This document shows positions 1-7,972 of a stretch of 64,000 nt of DNA, in pieces. Location: assembly GCF_011044255.1 (NCBI RefSeq), contig NZ_CP049107.1, positions 1,364,001 through 1,428,000 of the forward strand, read 5' to 3'. The notes below the pieces were generated by a model, which ran no database searches, was not told where the DNA came from, and saw nothing but the letters and a program-made list of their open reading frames with translations. The position numbers were made by a program, and so were the translations under genes. Numbering within the stretch: position 1 is the stretch's first letter; every line of letters starts with the position of its first letter. The stretch is from Rhizorhabdus phycosphaerae (lineage in GTDB: Bacteria > Pseudomonadota > Alphaproteobacteria > Sphingomonadales > Sphingomonadaceae).

Positions 1-1
1 A

Positions 2-274
2 AATGGGCTCATTGATGCTCTACGCAACAACGCGCCGGATATGCACGAGAAGGTCGCCGCCGCGATCCAAGTCCGTGCGCGCACCCTCACGTTCGCTGGA
101 CCGAAAGGGGGCACCTTGCCCAGCAGCATCCTGAACACCGAGATCGCCTCGCTCACTCAAGCCATCAAAACCGCTGCTCCGACGTTGTCGGACGATAACG
201 CGCATGAAATTGCGCTTGGCACCATCTCCGAATGGATCATGCGCTGCCCACTCGATTTCCCCGATGCCGCTTGA
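2..274 (+). CDS. C-terminal end of ABC-3C system effector (partial)
   Basis: The frame is open from the window edge to TGA at 272-274, giving the last 90 residues of a larger protein. The tail has the motif SEWIMRCPLDF, which resembles the coupling C-terminal domain found on effectors of ABC-three-component systems. This is recalled family knowledge, not a search result. The stop overlaps the start of the next gene by 11 bases, as expected of an operon. The N-terminal effector domain, often a nuclease, protease or other toxic enzyme, lies outside the window, so its activity cannot be named. Confidence 0.6.
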   Translation, partial: NGLIDALRNNAPDMHEKVAAAIQVRARTLTFAGPKGGTLPSSILNTEIASLTQAIKTAAPTLSDDNAHEIALGTISEWIMRCPLDFPDAA

Positions 275-752
275 AAGCCTGTTCCTCGAAGCGCTGCAGG
301 GCGCCAACTTCTCCTTCACCGCACGACCCGAGCCGGTCGCCGGTGACCTTCGCATGTCATGGGGAATTTCGGTTGTTCTCCTTAGTCTGCTCCACAGCCG
401 CGGCAGAAAAGCGAGTTTCCTCAAGCTGCAATTCTTGGCGCACTCGATCCGCACTGAAGGCAGCCGGAAGCAGGTCCACGCCGTGCTGCGCGGCGAACGA
501 AAGACCAGCGAAGTTCAGGTCCGGGTGGAGCCCTGGCTTAACCGGGCTGTCGCTTTGGCGCATGGCCTCAAATATGTTGAAGTAAGCAAAGGTAAGACGA
601 TCACGCTGACGCCGTTAGGACAAAACGTTGCATCAGCGATCGACGCCAAGTCCGATGTGCTTCAGCATGAGCGCGCCTTTCTGACCATCGTAGCCAAACG
701 AGCCACTGAAGAGATCGTAACCCGCATCTGGCGTATGGAGACGCTGCTTTGA
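264..752 (+). CDS. ABC-3C system middle component
   Basis: This 162-residue protein starts MPLESLFLEALQG at the ATG at 264. An upstream in-frame start at 204 exists, but it would lie deep inside the preceding gene. The protein sits between the effector tail and the SMC-like ATPase, which is the defining position of the ABC-3C middle component. The segment around residues 50-130 reads as a small helical, winged-helix-like domain (LLSLLHSRGRKASFLKLQFL, then a short strand region ending TLTPLGQNVA). Its stop at 750-752 overlaps the TTG start of the ATPase. Function is assigned mainly from context and size. The family is thought to couple the ATPase to the effector. Confidence 0.62.
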   Translation: MPLESLFLEALQGANFSFTARPEPVAGDLRMSWGISVVLLSLLHSRGRKASFLKLQFLAHSIRTEGSRKQVHAVLRGERKTSEVQVRVEPWLNRAVALAHGLKYVEVSKGKTITLTPLGQNVASAIDAKSDVLQHERAFLTIVAKRATEEIVTRIWRMETLL

Positions 753-2791
753 CCCTGCGCCTTAGACACCTGCGATTGCGCGCCCTTACACAAGACGGTC
801 TCTACGGGGCCGATTTCCCGTTCCAGGCGGGCCTCAACGTGATTTGGGCCGACAACACGAAGGGTAAATCGACCAGCATGCAGGCACTGCTCTACGTGCT
901 TGGCATGGAGAAGATGCTCAGCCCGAGTCGGGAGGTGCCGGTACCTCACGCATTGACGACGTATTTGCTGAGGGATGACGAGAGCGAACTCCCCGTTACC
1001 AGCTCGTTTGTCGAGCTCGAAATTGAGAATGGTGCCGGGACCATCGTCACGGTCCGCAGACCGATCAAGGAACCTGGCATCGACACGCGCCTTGTCACGG
1101 TGTGGTTCGGCCCCATGCTGACCGAACCGTCCGCGAGCGCTTCTTCACGACAGTTCTTCGTTCGCGATCCAGGCGCTTTCCAGCGCGAGGATGGCTTCCT
1201 GCACTTCCTCGAAGCCTTCATCGGCTGGGATATGCCGGTCGTGCGGAAATATGAAGGCCCCGAGGGAAAACTTCCGCTGGAAACTGTGTTCCCGCTCTTC
1301 TGGGTCGAGCAAAAGCGCGGCTGGTCCACAATCCCTGCCGCTATCCCGACATATCTGCGCGTCCGCGATGTCCAAAAGCGCGCAGTCGAATTCATTATGG
1401 ATCTCGACGTCCACACGCTCGAACTTCAGCGCCAACGATTGAAGGAGAAAATCGAGGAGAATGCACGCAACTGGACAGGCGTGGTCGATGAGATGATGCG
1501 CGTCGCGCGGCGCGCTGGCGGCACATTAAGCGGCCTTCCTCCTCGGCCGACGATGGACATTGACAGCCTCGAACGGTGGACAGTCTCCCTAGTACAGGAT
1601 GACGACGACGTAGTAGTCGAAACGATATTGGCCGCATTACGAGGCCGGGTCGCTGCTCTGACCGAGGCGAAGGTCCCTGAGGTCGGCGAGACGGCGGATG
1701 CCCTCACGGCAGAGCTTGAAGCGCTTGGAAAGGACATCGACGCGCGCAATCAGAAGCGCCTCGAAATTCATAAGGTGCGACAGCTAAAGGATGCCGATAT
1801 CGTGTCTCTCGAGCGCCGTATCACCCAGCTAAAAGAGGACCTACAGAAGAACCAAGACGTTCAGAGGCTTCAGCGCTACGCCGGAACCGCTGGAAATCTA
1901 ACACCAGAGCAGTGCCCCACCTGCGAGCAGAGCCTCGTTGATGCCCTGATCTCCCAGGAAGTCCTTGAGGCGGTAATGCCGATCGAGGACAACATCGAGT
2001 ACGTCCGGTCACAGCTCAAGATGTTCGAAGATATCTTGAAGCGGGAGCAGGCCGAGCAGCGGCGCCTTGAGGATCTGAGCGTGGTCGCCGCAGGGGAGAT
2101 CGCCCAGTTATACACGCGCGTTCGAACAATACGTACGGACCTGCTGGGTCCATCTAGTGCACCCTCGGCAGCGGCCGTCGAGGAGCGCGTACGCATCGAA
2201 GCCCGCATTCGCGATCTTGAAGGCCTGATCGCATCACTGGGTGATACAGCAAGCCGCCTCCACATATTATCTGCAGAATTCACAGAATTGTTGAAGGCGG
2301 GTCGGCTGCTTCCGTCCGATAAAATGACTGCGGATGATAAGGATAAGCTCGACGCGCTCACAGGCTCAGTACGACAATTAGCACAGGCCTTCGGGTTCAC
2401 AACCTTCGCACCCAAGGACCTGACGATCGACGAAGACAGCTATCGCCCGCAGAAAGAAGGCTATGAGATTGGCTTCGAGACATCAGCGAGCGACGCCATT
2501 CGCCTAAAATGGGCGTACCAACTTGGACTCCTAGAGCTCGCTCGAAATTACACGACCAATCATCCTGGCATGCTGCTGCTCGATGAGCCGCGCCAACAAT
2601 CTTCATCAAAGGTTAGTTTTGGTCATTTGCTTGAGCGAGCAGCAAGTCATCGTGGAACGGGTCAGCAGGTGATCGTCTCCACAAGCGAAGACATCGATAC
2701 ATTAACACCGATTCTTGCACGCCTTTCGTGCAAGAAGATCATTTTCGATGGCTATGTGCTGCAACCAGTCGAGACCCATGCGCCGGCTTGA
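749..2791 (+). CDS. SMC-like ABC ATPase of an ABC-3C conflict system
   Basis: A 680-residue ATPase. The Walker A-like motif ADNTKGKST lies at residues 34-42. Charged coiled-coil segments follow, then a zinc-hook-like CPTC at 389-392, a second coil, and a Walker B motif LLLDEP at 609-614. This is the head-coil-hook-coil-head layout of SMC/Rad50-like proteins, but much shorter than SMC. A D-loop-like and switch region follows (VIVSTSED). Translation probably starts at the TTG at 749, overlapping the previous stop, with GGAG at 737-740. In ABC-3C systems this protein is proposed to sense nucleic acid or invader structures and license the effector. Parts of the gene look richer in A and T than the neighbouring chromosome, consistent with transfer. 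Confidence 0.78.
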   Translation: MTLRLRHLRLRALTQDGLYGADFPFQAGLNVIWADNTKGKSTSMQALLYVLGMEKMLSPSREVPVPHALTTYLLRDDESELPVTSSFVELEIENGAGTIVTVRRPIKEPGIDTRLVTVWFGPMLTEPSASASSRQFFVRDPGAFQREDGFLHFLEAFIGWDMPVVRKYEGPEGKLPLETVFPLFWVEQKRGWSTIPAAIPTYLRVRDVQKRAVEFIMDLDVHTLELQRQRLKEKIEENARNWTGVVDEMMRVARRAGGTLSGLPPRPTMDIDSLERWTVSLVQDDDDVVVETILAALRGRVAALTEAKVPEVGETADALTAELEALGKDIDARNQKRLEIHKVRQLKDADIVSLERRITQLKEDLQKNQDVQRLQRYAGTAGNLTPEQCPTCEQSLVDALISQEVLEAVMPIEDNIEYVRSQLKMFEDILKREQAEQRRLEDLSVVAAGEIAQLYTRVRTIRTDLLGPSSAPSAAAVEERVRIEARIRDLEGLIASLGDTASRLHILSAEFTELLKAGRLLPSDKMTADDKDKLDALTGSVRQLAQAFGFTTFAPKDLTIDEDSYRPQKEGYEIGFETSASDAIRLKWAYQLGLLELARNYTTNHPGMLLLDEPRQQSSSKVSFGHLLERAASHRGTGQQVIVSTSEDIDTLTPILARLSCKKIIFDGYVLQPVETHAPA

Positions 2792-2941
2792 TAGATCAAC
2801 TCATAGTTCGGTCGCGTCGGCGGTCGTCGTGAATTTGCCACAGATGATCCAGAGAACCCATGTCGGCGGTCGGCTGAGCGGCCTCTGCTCTTGTGCAAAG
2901 CAACCGTTCGTGTCCCGGTCCTTGAACGACGGACCCTGATA

Positions 2942-3874
2942 TCAGTCTGTCCGTCTGCGGAAATCCCATAGCCGAATGCCCATCTTGCGCGCCTTGTCGG
3001 CGATATTGTCCTGGATGCCGGTGCCCGGGAAGATGATGACGCCCCTCGGCATTTCCTCGAGCATCGCATCGTTGCGCTTGAACGGGGCGGCTTTTTTGTG
3101 GCGGTCCCAATCAGGCTTGTAGGGCTTCTGTGGGACATTGCGGTCGCGTGCCCAGCAGGCGGCGATGCGTTCGGCTCCGGTGGGCGTTGCGCCATGCAGA
3201 AGGATCATGTCGGGCAATTGCGCATGAACCTTGTCGAGCGTGGCGTAGATCAGCTTGTGATCGTTGAAGTAAGCCCCCCCGGTGAATGCGATCCGGACGC
3301 CATCCGGATTGAGGACACGGGCGTCCTGATACGAGCGTTTGTCGATCTGCCGACGGCTGTCGAGAACGGCTGATGTCAGCATCTTGCGGTTGACCATCGC
3401 ACCCGAGCGCGGGAGCCAGGCCTTGCGAATGTGGGTGCGGAACTGGTCGGCGGCCGTGTCGCGGAGAAATTCCATGGTGTCGCGGCGTTCGAGCATCGTG
3501 ATCCCCTCGGCGATCCGGCGTTCGAGCTCGACCGATCTGACCTCGCTGCCGTCCTGTTCGCGCTGGAGGCGCTTCTGCTCCCGCTCATTGTCGTCGAGCT
3601 CGCGTTCGATCCGCTCGCCGGCACGGTGGAAGACGTTGACGATTCCCCAGGCCAGATCCTCGAGGTCGGGTTCGATCCGCGTGTCGATCAGCGAAGATAC
3701 GATGGCATCGAAGATGTCGGCGATCGCGCCGCCGGCAATGCGGGCATCGGGCAACGGGCGATGATCGGGTTCGTCTTCGAAGGGCCGATGGCCATAAAGC
3801 TGCATCTCTTGCAGAAGGTAAGCGGTGGAACCGGGCTGCGGTTCTTGCCCGTCGGGATCGTTGTCAGTCGTCAT
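2942..3874 (-). CDS. DUF2493 (YspA-like SLOG family) protein
   Basis: A 310-residue protein. The C-terminal third (about residues 192-310) has the DUF2493/SLOG pattern: strand RIAFTGG, helix, DMILLHGATPTGAERIAACW, and VIIFPGTGIQDNIADKA. The first half is charged and helical. Proteins of this type are common in alphaproteobacterial plasmids and ICEs, and the fold suggests binding of a nucleotide-derived ligand. No substrate is known. The ATG at 3874 follows a GGAGG site. The gene is the most distal of five minus-strand element genes and ends facing the ABC-3C operon, with about 150 bases between them. Confidence 0.75.
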   Translation of the reverse strand: MTTDNDPDGQEPQPGSTAYLLQEMQLYGHRPFEDEPDHRPLPDARIAGGAIADIFDAIVSSLIDTRIEPDLEDLAWGIVNVFHRAGERIERELDDNEREQKRLQREQDGSEVRSVELERRIAEGITMLERRDTMEFLRDTAADQFRTHIRKAWLPRSGAMVNRKMLTSAVLDSRRQIDKRSYQDARVLNPDGVRIAFTGGAYFNDHKLIYATLDKVHAQLPDMILLHGATPTGAERIAACWARDRNVPQKPYKPDWDRHKKAAPFKRNDAMLEEMPRGVIIFPGTGIQDNIADKARKMGIRLWDFRRRTD

Positions 3875-4177
3875 GCTGGCCTCCGTCGTTTCAAAGCCGC
3901 GCCTCTCGCGGCCTTCCTGGCGACGACCGGCGGCGGGCGGACCGGGCCTGCACCGCGCGCATGCGCGGCCGGAGCGCGAGCGGAGGATGGCGGAGGAAAG
4001 GCTATTTTGATTCGCGCTGCAAAGGGGCTTCAGCCCCGGCGGAAAATAGCCGTGAGCGAAGCCATTGCCGGCCCGGGCCGGCTGCCGCAGTCGCCCTCTC
4101 GAGGAAGGCCGGGCGTGGCGTCTCTATACGAGGGAGGCCTTGCGGCCGCTGCTCGTGTGCGATCGGGAGCGCTGAAC
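3875..4177. other. Gene-free GC-rich stretch with nested hairpin
   Basis: About 300 bases between the Toprim and DUF2493 genes hold no convincing reading frame. The main structure is a nested inverted repeat. GGCTATTTT (4000-4008) pairs with AAAATAGCC (4043-4051). Inside it, GGGGCT (4024-4029) pairs with AGCCCC (4032-4037). It could be an RNA structure, a terminator for the Toprim gene or a processed leader. I see no other recognisable signal. Confidence 0.5.
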
Positions 4178-5215
4178 TTAGCCGTGTCTCAGCGGACGCT
4201 CGGCATCCTCGGTCCGAAGCTGGGCGCGCAAGCTCGCCGCCAGTCGTTCCCGGCCGAAGGCGCGAAGATCGCTGTTGAAGTCATCCAGCTGCGGTTCGAG
4301 CGGTACGATGTCGATTCCGGCCTCGGTCGCCCGTTCGGTGAGCGTCATCAAGGCGCCCGTGCCCGCGGGATCATCGTCGCGTGCGATATAGAGGCGCTGG
4401 AGTCCGGCCGGAAACCGGACTGCGGCGAGGTGGGCGGCCGACAAGCCCGCGATCGCCGGTGCGGCAACGACCTGACGCAGCGACAGCATCGTCTCGATGC
4501 CCTCGCCGGCGATCATGATCGGGGACGCGTTCCCGAAACGCACACCCATGCCGAGGAGGTCGCCCATCGCTCTGCGCGGCGTGGCGACGGGTGCCTTGGC
4601 TGAGCCGTCAGGTGCGAGCCATGTGCGGTGACAACCGGTAATGGCGTGATCATTGTCGGTGACGGCGGCGATCAGCGCGGGAAAGACGCTCGGCGTGCCT
4701 GGCGCGTCTGCCTCGGACGGGCGGTACCAGCAGCGAGGATGAAAGCGCAGCCAGCGTTCCATGCGAACATCTAAGATGCCGCGCGTGCGGAGATAGCGTT
4801 CGGCAAGCGTGCCCGCGATCGGGCGGGAGGCGGCAAAGAGACGCTGCGCAGCTTTGCGCGAACCCGTCGGCACGGCCGGCTGGTCGGGGTCGAACGCGGG
4901 CGTTTCACGCGGCAGTGCCAGGAAGCGGCGCGCCTCGTCGAGCGTGTCCGAGAGCAGGCGGTGACCGCAGTTGAGCCTGATCAGATCGAGCAGGTCGCCG
5001 TGATCGCCAGTGGCGGCGTCGGTCCATTTGCCTGCCGCTCCTTTGCCATGTTCGCCGCCCTTCAGCCGAACATAAAGGCTGCGACCCTTGGACCCATGGA
5101 CATCGCCCGCGATCCAGTAGCGACCTTCGCGGCGGCCGGCAGCGAGATAGTGACGGCAAACCGCTTCCGCACTGCGGGCGAGTAGCTGGGAAAGGTCGGA
5201 CGCGGTGCCGGCCAT
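4178..5215 (-). CDS. Toprim domain protein, primase/TraC-like
   Basis: A 345-residue protein. The N-terminal part (DLLDLIRLNCGHRLLSDTLD) resembles the region before the Toprim fold in plasmid primase-like proteins. The Toprim core follows, with glutamate in IMIAGEGIETMLSL and the acidic motif IARDDDPAG. These acidic residues bind metal in Toprim enzymes. The ATG at 5215 is preferred over the upstream GTG at 5227, because GGAG sits about 7 bases before it and because the same start-proximal sequence precedes the ParB and DUF932 genes. The likely role is in replication or transfer of the element. It lacks the helicase and zinc domains of chromosomal DnaG. Confidence 0.75.
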   Translation of the reverse strand: MAGTASDLSQLLARSAEAVCRHYLAAGRREGRYWIAGDVHGSKGRSLYVRLKGGEHGKGAAGKWTDAATGDHGDLLDLIRLNCGHRLLSDTLDEARRFLALPRETPAFDPDQPAVPTGSRKAAQRLFAASRPIAGTLAERYLRTRGILDVRMERWLRFHPRCWYRPSEADAPGTPSVFPALIAAVTDNDHAITGCHRTWLAPDGSAKAPVATPRRAMGDLLGMGVRFGNASPIMIAGEGIETMLSLRQVVAAPAIAGLSAAHLAAVRFPAGLQRLYIARDDDPAGTGALMTLTERATEAGIDIVPLEPQLDDFNSDLRAFGRERLAASLRAQLRTEDAERPLRHG

Positions 5216-5235
5216 GGGCATCTCCACGAAAAGAA

Positions 5236-5263
5236 CCGGGGCCTGCCATGCGACAGGCCCCGG
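5236..5263 (-). terminator. Rho-independent terminator after parB-like gene
   Basis: A perfect 10-base inverted repeat, CCGGGGCCTG (5236-5245) and CAGGCCCCGG (5254-5263), with an 8-base loop. Read on the minus strand it is followed by a T-rich run (GTTCTTTTCG). It lies between the ParB-like stop and the Toprim start, so the downstream gene probably depends on readthrough or its own promoter. Confidence 0.75.
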
Positions 5264-5274
5264 ATAAGAAGAAG

Positions 5275-7407
5275 CTATTCAGCCGCGACGGCGAAATGCT
5301 CTTCGCTCTCGCCGCCATCCTGCTCCGGAGTCGGTTCGACTGCCACAGCCGGTTCGCCGTCGATCGCCGCCGCTTCTTCGACCGGTTCGACAGGCGGAGT
5401 GCGCAGTGGCTCTGCCAACCAGCCGCTGCCCTCAAGCAGGCGTTCGGCCTCTTTCGCCATTTCGGGCTTCTTCAGGCCGGTGAGGCGCCCAGCGGCTTCG
5501 GCGCCCTTGGCATCATCGATCGCGCTCAGGATGCGCGCCTTGGTCACGCGGCCGAGATAATTGTCGACCGTAGCGGTCCAGCCGGCTGCGACCATATCGA
5601 GATTGGCGGCACGGGCGAGGACGTGGCTGTGCTCGATCCTGCCAGAGACGGTCCGCGCGGAGACGCGGCCGTCATTATAGCGATTGGCCGGTTCCCAGAC
5701 CGCGTTGATCCCGAACGACGCGCAATGGGCAAAGAGTGCCGCCTGGTCATCGGCGCTGAAGGCGATGAGGAAATCCCACAATTCGGCAGGCTGATCGGGG
5801 AGACGCTCGGACCAGCCTTCATGCCGCTCGTCGATCGCACGCGCCGGCGCGCTGTCGTTCAGCCCCGGCGCATGGACGCCAAGACTGCCGCCCCGGACCG
5901 AAATGCCCACACAGCTTTCCGCCGAGGAATAGCTGTAGAAGGTCTCGAGCGTGAGCGCGTGCAGAACGGCCGCGAAGGCGACCTGCGGGCTGTGCGCCAC
6001 CGCGTTGCGGAGCGCGAGCGTGCGATAGGTAGTCAGCTCCGTCACGAGGCGGTCCGGAAGCGGACGCAGCATGTCGTCCTGGTCATCCTCGTCATCACCA
6101 GTTTCGGTGCTGACCGCGCCGCCGACCGAGACGACTGCGGCGCCCGAATTGCCGCCATCATCGCGCTGGGTCGGGTCGGTGAACGCATCTGCGCCCTCGT
6201 CGTCACCCCCGGTCGACTCCTCGGCGGGTTCGTCTTCGGGCCGGACATAGCCGCGCTCGACATAAAGCGAGCCATCGACGTCAATGCTGACGAACACACC
6301 GGCACGCGCCATCTCCGTCGGCTGATAAACTAACGGACGTGAGACGATCGCACTGATCTCCTCGTCGATCGCGGTGACGCGGGCATCGACCTCGTCCGGG
6401 ATGTCCCCCGCGCCCGACCATTCTTCCTCGAGGGCCTCGGCTTCCTCGCGAAGCGACGTGAGCCTGGCCTCGTCGGCGTCGGTCATCTCGGGCTGGTCGC
6501 CGTCGATGACGCGCATGCCGTCGTCATAATCGTAGGGAAAGTCGACCGCGACTGCGACCCACTTCCAGCCTTCTTCCCCGACCCGAACGCCTTCGGCCTT
6601 CAATTTCTCGTCGACCATGCGATCGAGCAGGGTCACATCCTGCAGCCAGCCGCCCTGATCCTCCTCGAACAGGTCGCGGAGCACATAGCCGCCCGCGGCG
6701 ACATAGGCGTGGAGCCCGACGAAGCGGACCCGCTTGTCCGTCGCTCGCACGGCCTGCTCGGTCAGCCTGGAGCGGATCATGTAGGGCTGCTGGTTGTAGC
6801 TGGACTGAAGCAGCTCCCAGACCTGCTCCTGGCGCTCATGGTCTTCGGCGACCGAGAAGGCCATCAGCTGTTCGAGGGTCATGCCGTCCTCGGCATAGAC
6901 TTCGTGCAACTTGGGCGAGACGGAAGCGAGGCGCAGCCGCTGCTTCACGACGGCGGGGGTCGTCATGAAGGTGGCGGCGACGGTCTCGATGTCGGTGCCT
7001 TGCATCACGAGCTGCTGCATAGCGCGGAACTGGTCGAGCGGATGCAACGCCTCGCGATGGACGTTCTCGGCGAGCGAATCCTCCTCGGCCGAGATCTGAT
7101 CATCGTCGCGCACGATGCAGGGCACCGGCTCGGTCTTGGCCATCCGGCGCTGCTTGACCAGCTTTTCGAGTGCGCGGAAGCGGCGCCCGCCGGCCGGCAC
7201 TTCGAACAGGCCGGTCTCGTTGCCTTCCGCATCGCGCTGGGCGCGGACGGTCAGGCTCTGCAACAGGCCGCGCCGGGCGATGTCCGCGGCGAGCGCGTCG
7301 ATCGAGACGCCCGCCTTTACGCGGCGGACGTTGGCCTGGCTCAGCACCAGCTGATTGAACGGAATGTCCCGCGAACCGCTCAGGACGATCTTCACATGCT
7401 TGGTCAT
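5275..7407 (-). CDS. ParB/RepB/Spo0J-type protein, large element form
   Basis: A 710-residue protein. The N-terminal 110 residues match the ParB nuclease-like/CTPase domain: NVRRVKAGVSIDALAADI, then PAGGRRFRALEKL, then SLAENVHREALHPLDQFRAM. A ParB-type helix-turn-helix follows (VAATFMTTPAVVKQRLRLA). The remaining 450 residues are a long extension with an acidic linker near the middle, common in element-borne homologues and absent from 300-residue chromosomal ParB. ATG 7407 is chosen because GGAGAAG lies about 6 bases upstream. Longer starts would run through the conserved hairpin leader. The probable role is partition, transcriptional control or copy maintenance of the element. No parA is adjacent. 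Confidence 0.82.
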   Translation of the reverse strand: MTKHVKIVLSGSRDIPFNQLVLSQANVRRVKAGVSIDALAADIARRGLLQSLTVRAQRDAEGNETGLFEVPAGGRRFRALEKLVKQRRMAKTEPVPCIVRDDDQISAEEDSLAENVHREALHPLDQFRAMQQLVMQGTDIETVAATFMTTPAVVKQRLRLASVSPKLHEVYAEDGMTLEQLMAFSVAEDHERQEQVWELLQSSYNQQPYMIRSRLTEQAVRATDKRVRFVGLHAYVAAGGYVLRDLFEEDQGGWLQDVTLLDRMVDEKLKAEGVRVGEEGWKWVAVAVDFPYDYDDGMRVIDGDQPEMTDADEARLTSLREEAEALEEEWSGAGDIPDEVDARVTAIDEEISAIVSRPLVYQPTEMARAGVFVSIDVDGSLYVERGYVRPEDEPAEESTGGDDEGADAFTDPTQRDDGGNSGAAVVSVGGAVSTETGDDEDDQDDMLRPLPDRLVTELTTYRTLALRNAVAHSPQVAFAAVLHALTLETFYSYSSAESCVGISVRGGSLGVHAPGLNDSAPARAIDERHEGWSERLPDQPAELWDFLIAFSADDQAALFAHCASFGINAVWEPANRYNDGRVSARTVSGRIEHSHVLARAANLDMVAAGWTATVDNYLGRVTKARILSAIDDAKGAEAAGRLTGLKKPEMAKEAERLLEGSGWLAEPLRTPPVEPVEEAAAIDGEPAVAVEPTPEQDGGESEEHFAVAAE

Positions 7408-7416
7408 GGGTCTTCT

Positions 7417-7465
7417 CCATGACGGGCGGCCGGGAGACTCTCTCTCGACCCTCAACCCGTCATGG
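7417..7465 (-). promoter_or_regulatory. Hairpin leader upstream of ParB-like gene
   Basis: CCATGACGGG (7417-7426) pairs perfectly with CCCGTCATGG (7456-7465), around a CTCTCTC-rich loop. The same start - Shine-Dalgarno - ACGGG - CTCTCTC - CCCGTC arrangement occurs before the DUF932 gene, with close base identity over about 60 positions. It is probably a shared operator or RNA leader. Confidence 0.6.
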
Positions 7466-7468
7466 AGC

Positions 7469-7512
7469 CGGCGCAGCCCTCTCCCTCTAAGAGGGTGAGA
7501 ACCGCGCCAACA
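7469..7512 (-). terminator. Possible terminator hairpin after DUF2958 gene
   Basis: GGCGC and GCGCC bracket an inner CCCTCTAAGAGGG palindrome just downstream of the DUF2958 stop (minus strand). No T-run follows, so termination is uncertain. Confidence 0.3.
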
Positions 7513-7528
7513 GGTGAGGTCCGCGCCA

Positions 7529-7933
7529 TCAGTCTGGCGGCGGCTCGCCAGGTGGCGACTGCCGGAACAGGGTCTCGGTCCAGAGGATCGAGCCTGTTCG
7601 GCGGGACCATGTTGCCCACACCGAGAGGGGGACGTCCGACTTGAAAGCGGCGTCGATCTCGATGCCCATGCCTAACGGCAGGCGGACCGCGGACAATTCG
7701 CTCAGCGACAACGGGCCGATCTCCGGACATCCAAAGCCAAGGTCAGCCAATCCCCAGAGCGCATCGCCATCCTCGGCGAGCTCGGTGGTAAGCCACATTT
7801 GGGCTCCCAGCGGATTGAAGAACTTGATCAGCGGTGCCGGGTCGGGCTCGGACATTTCGCGCTCGGCCGCCGCCCGGCGATTTATATGATTGGCCCGCAG
7901 TGCGTAGCGGGCGATCGGTGGCAGAACGATCAT
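7529..7933 (-). CDS. DUF2958 domain protein
   Basis: A 134-residue protein that fits the DUF2958 pattern: a proline-rich first strand, then KFFNPLGAQMWLTTELAEDGDALWGLADLGFGCPE, which I give here only as two halves around residue 50. The family is almost confined to plasmids and integrative elements and has no known activity. ATG 7933 has AAGGAG about 7 bases upstream. It lies between the DUF932 and ParB-like genes on the same strand, 39 bases from DUF932, so the two probably share a transcript. Confidence 0.75.
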   Translation of the reverse strand: MIVLPPIARYALRANHINRRAAAEREMSEPDPAPLIKFFNPLGAQMWLTTELAEDGDALWGLADLGFGCPEIGPLSLSELSAVRLPLGMGIEIDAAFKSDVPLSVWATWSRRTGSILWTETLFRQSPPGEPPPD

Positions 7934-7972
7934 GAGACCGCTCCTTTCGATAGGGAGGTGGAGTTTCGCCGA

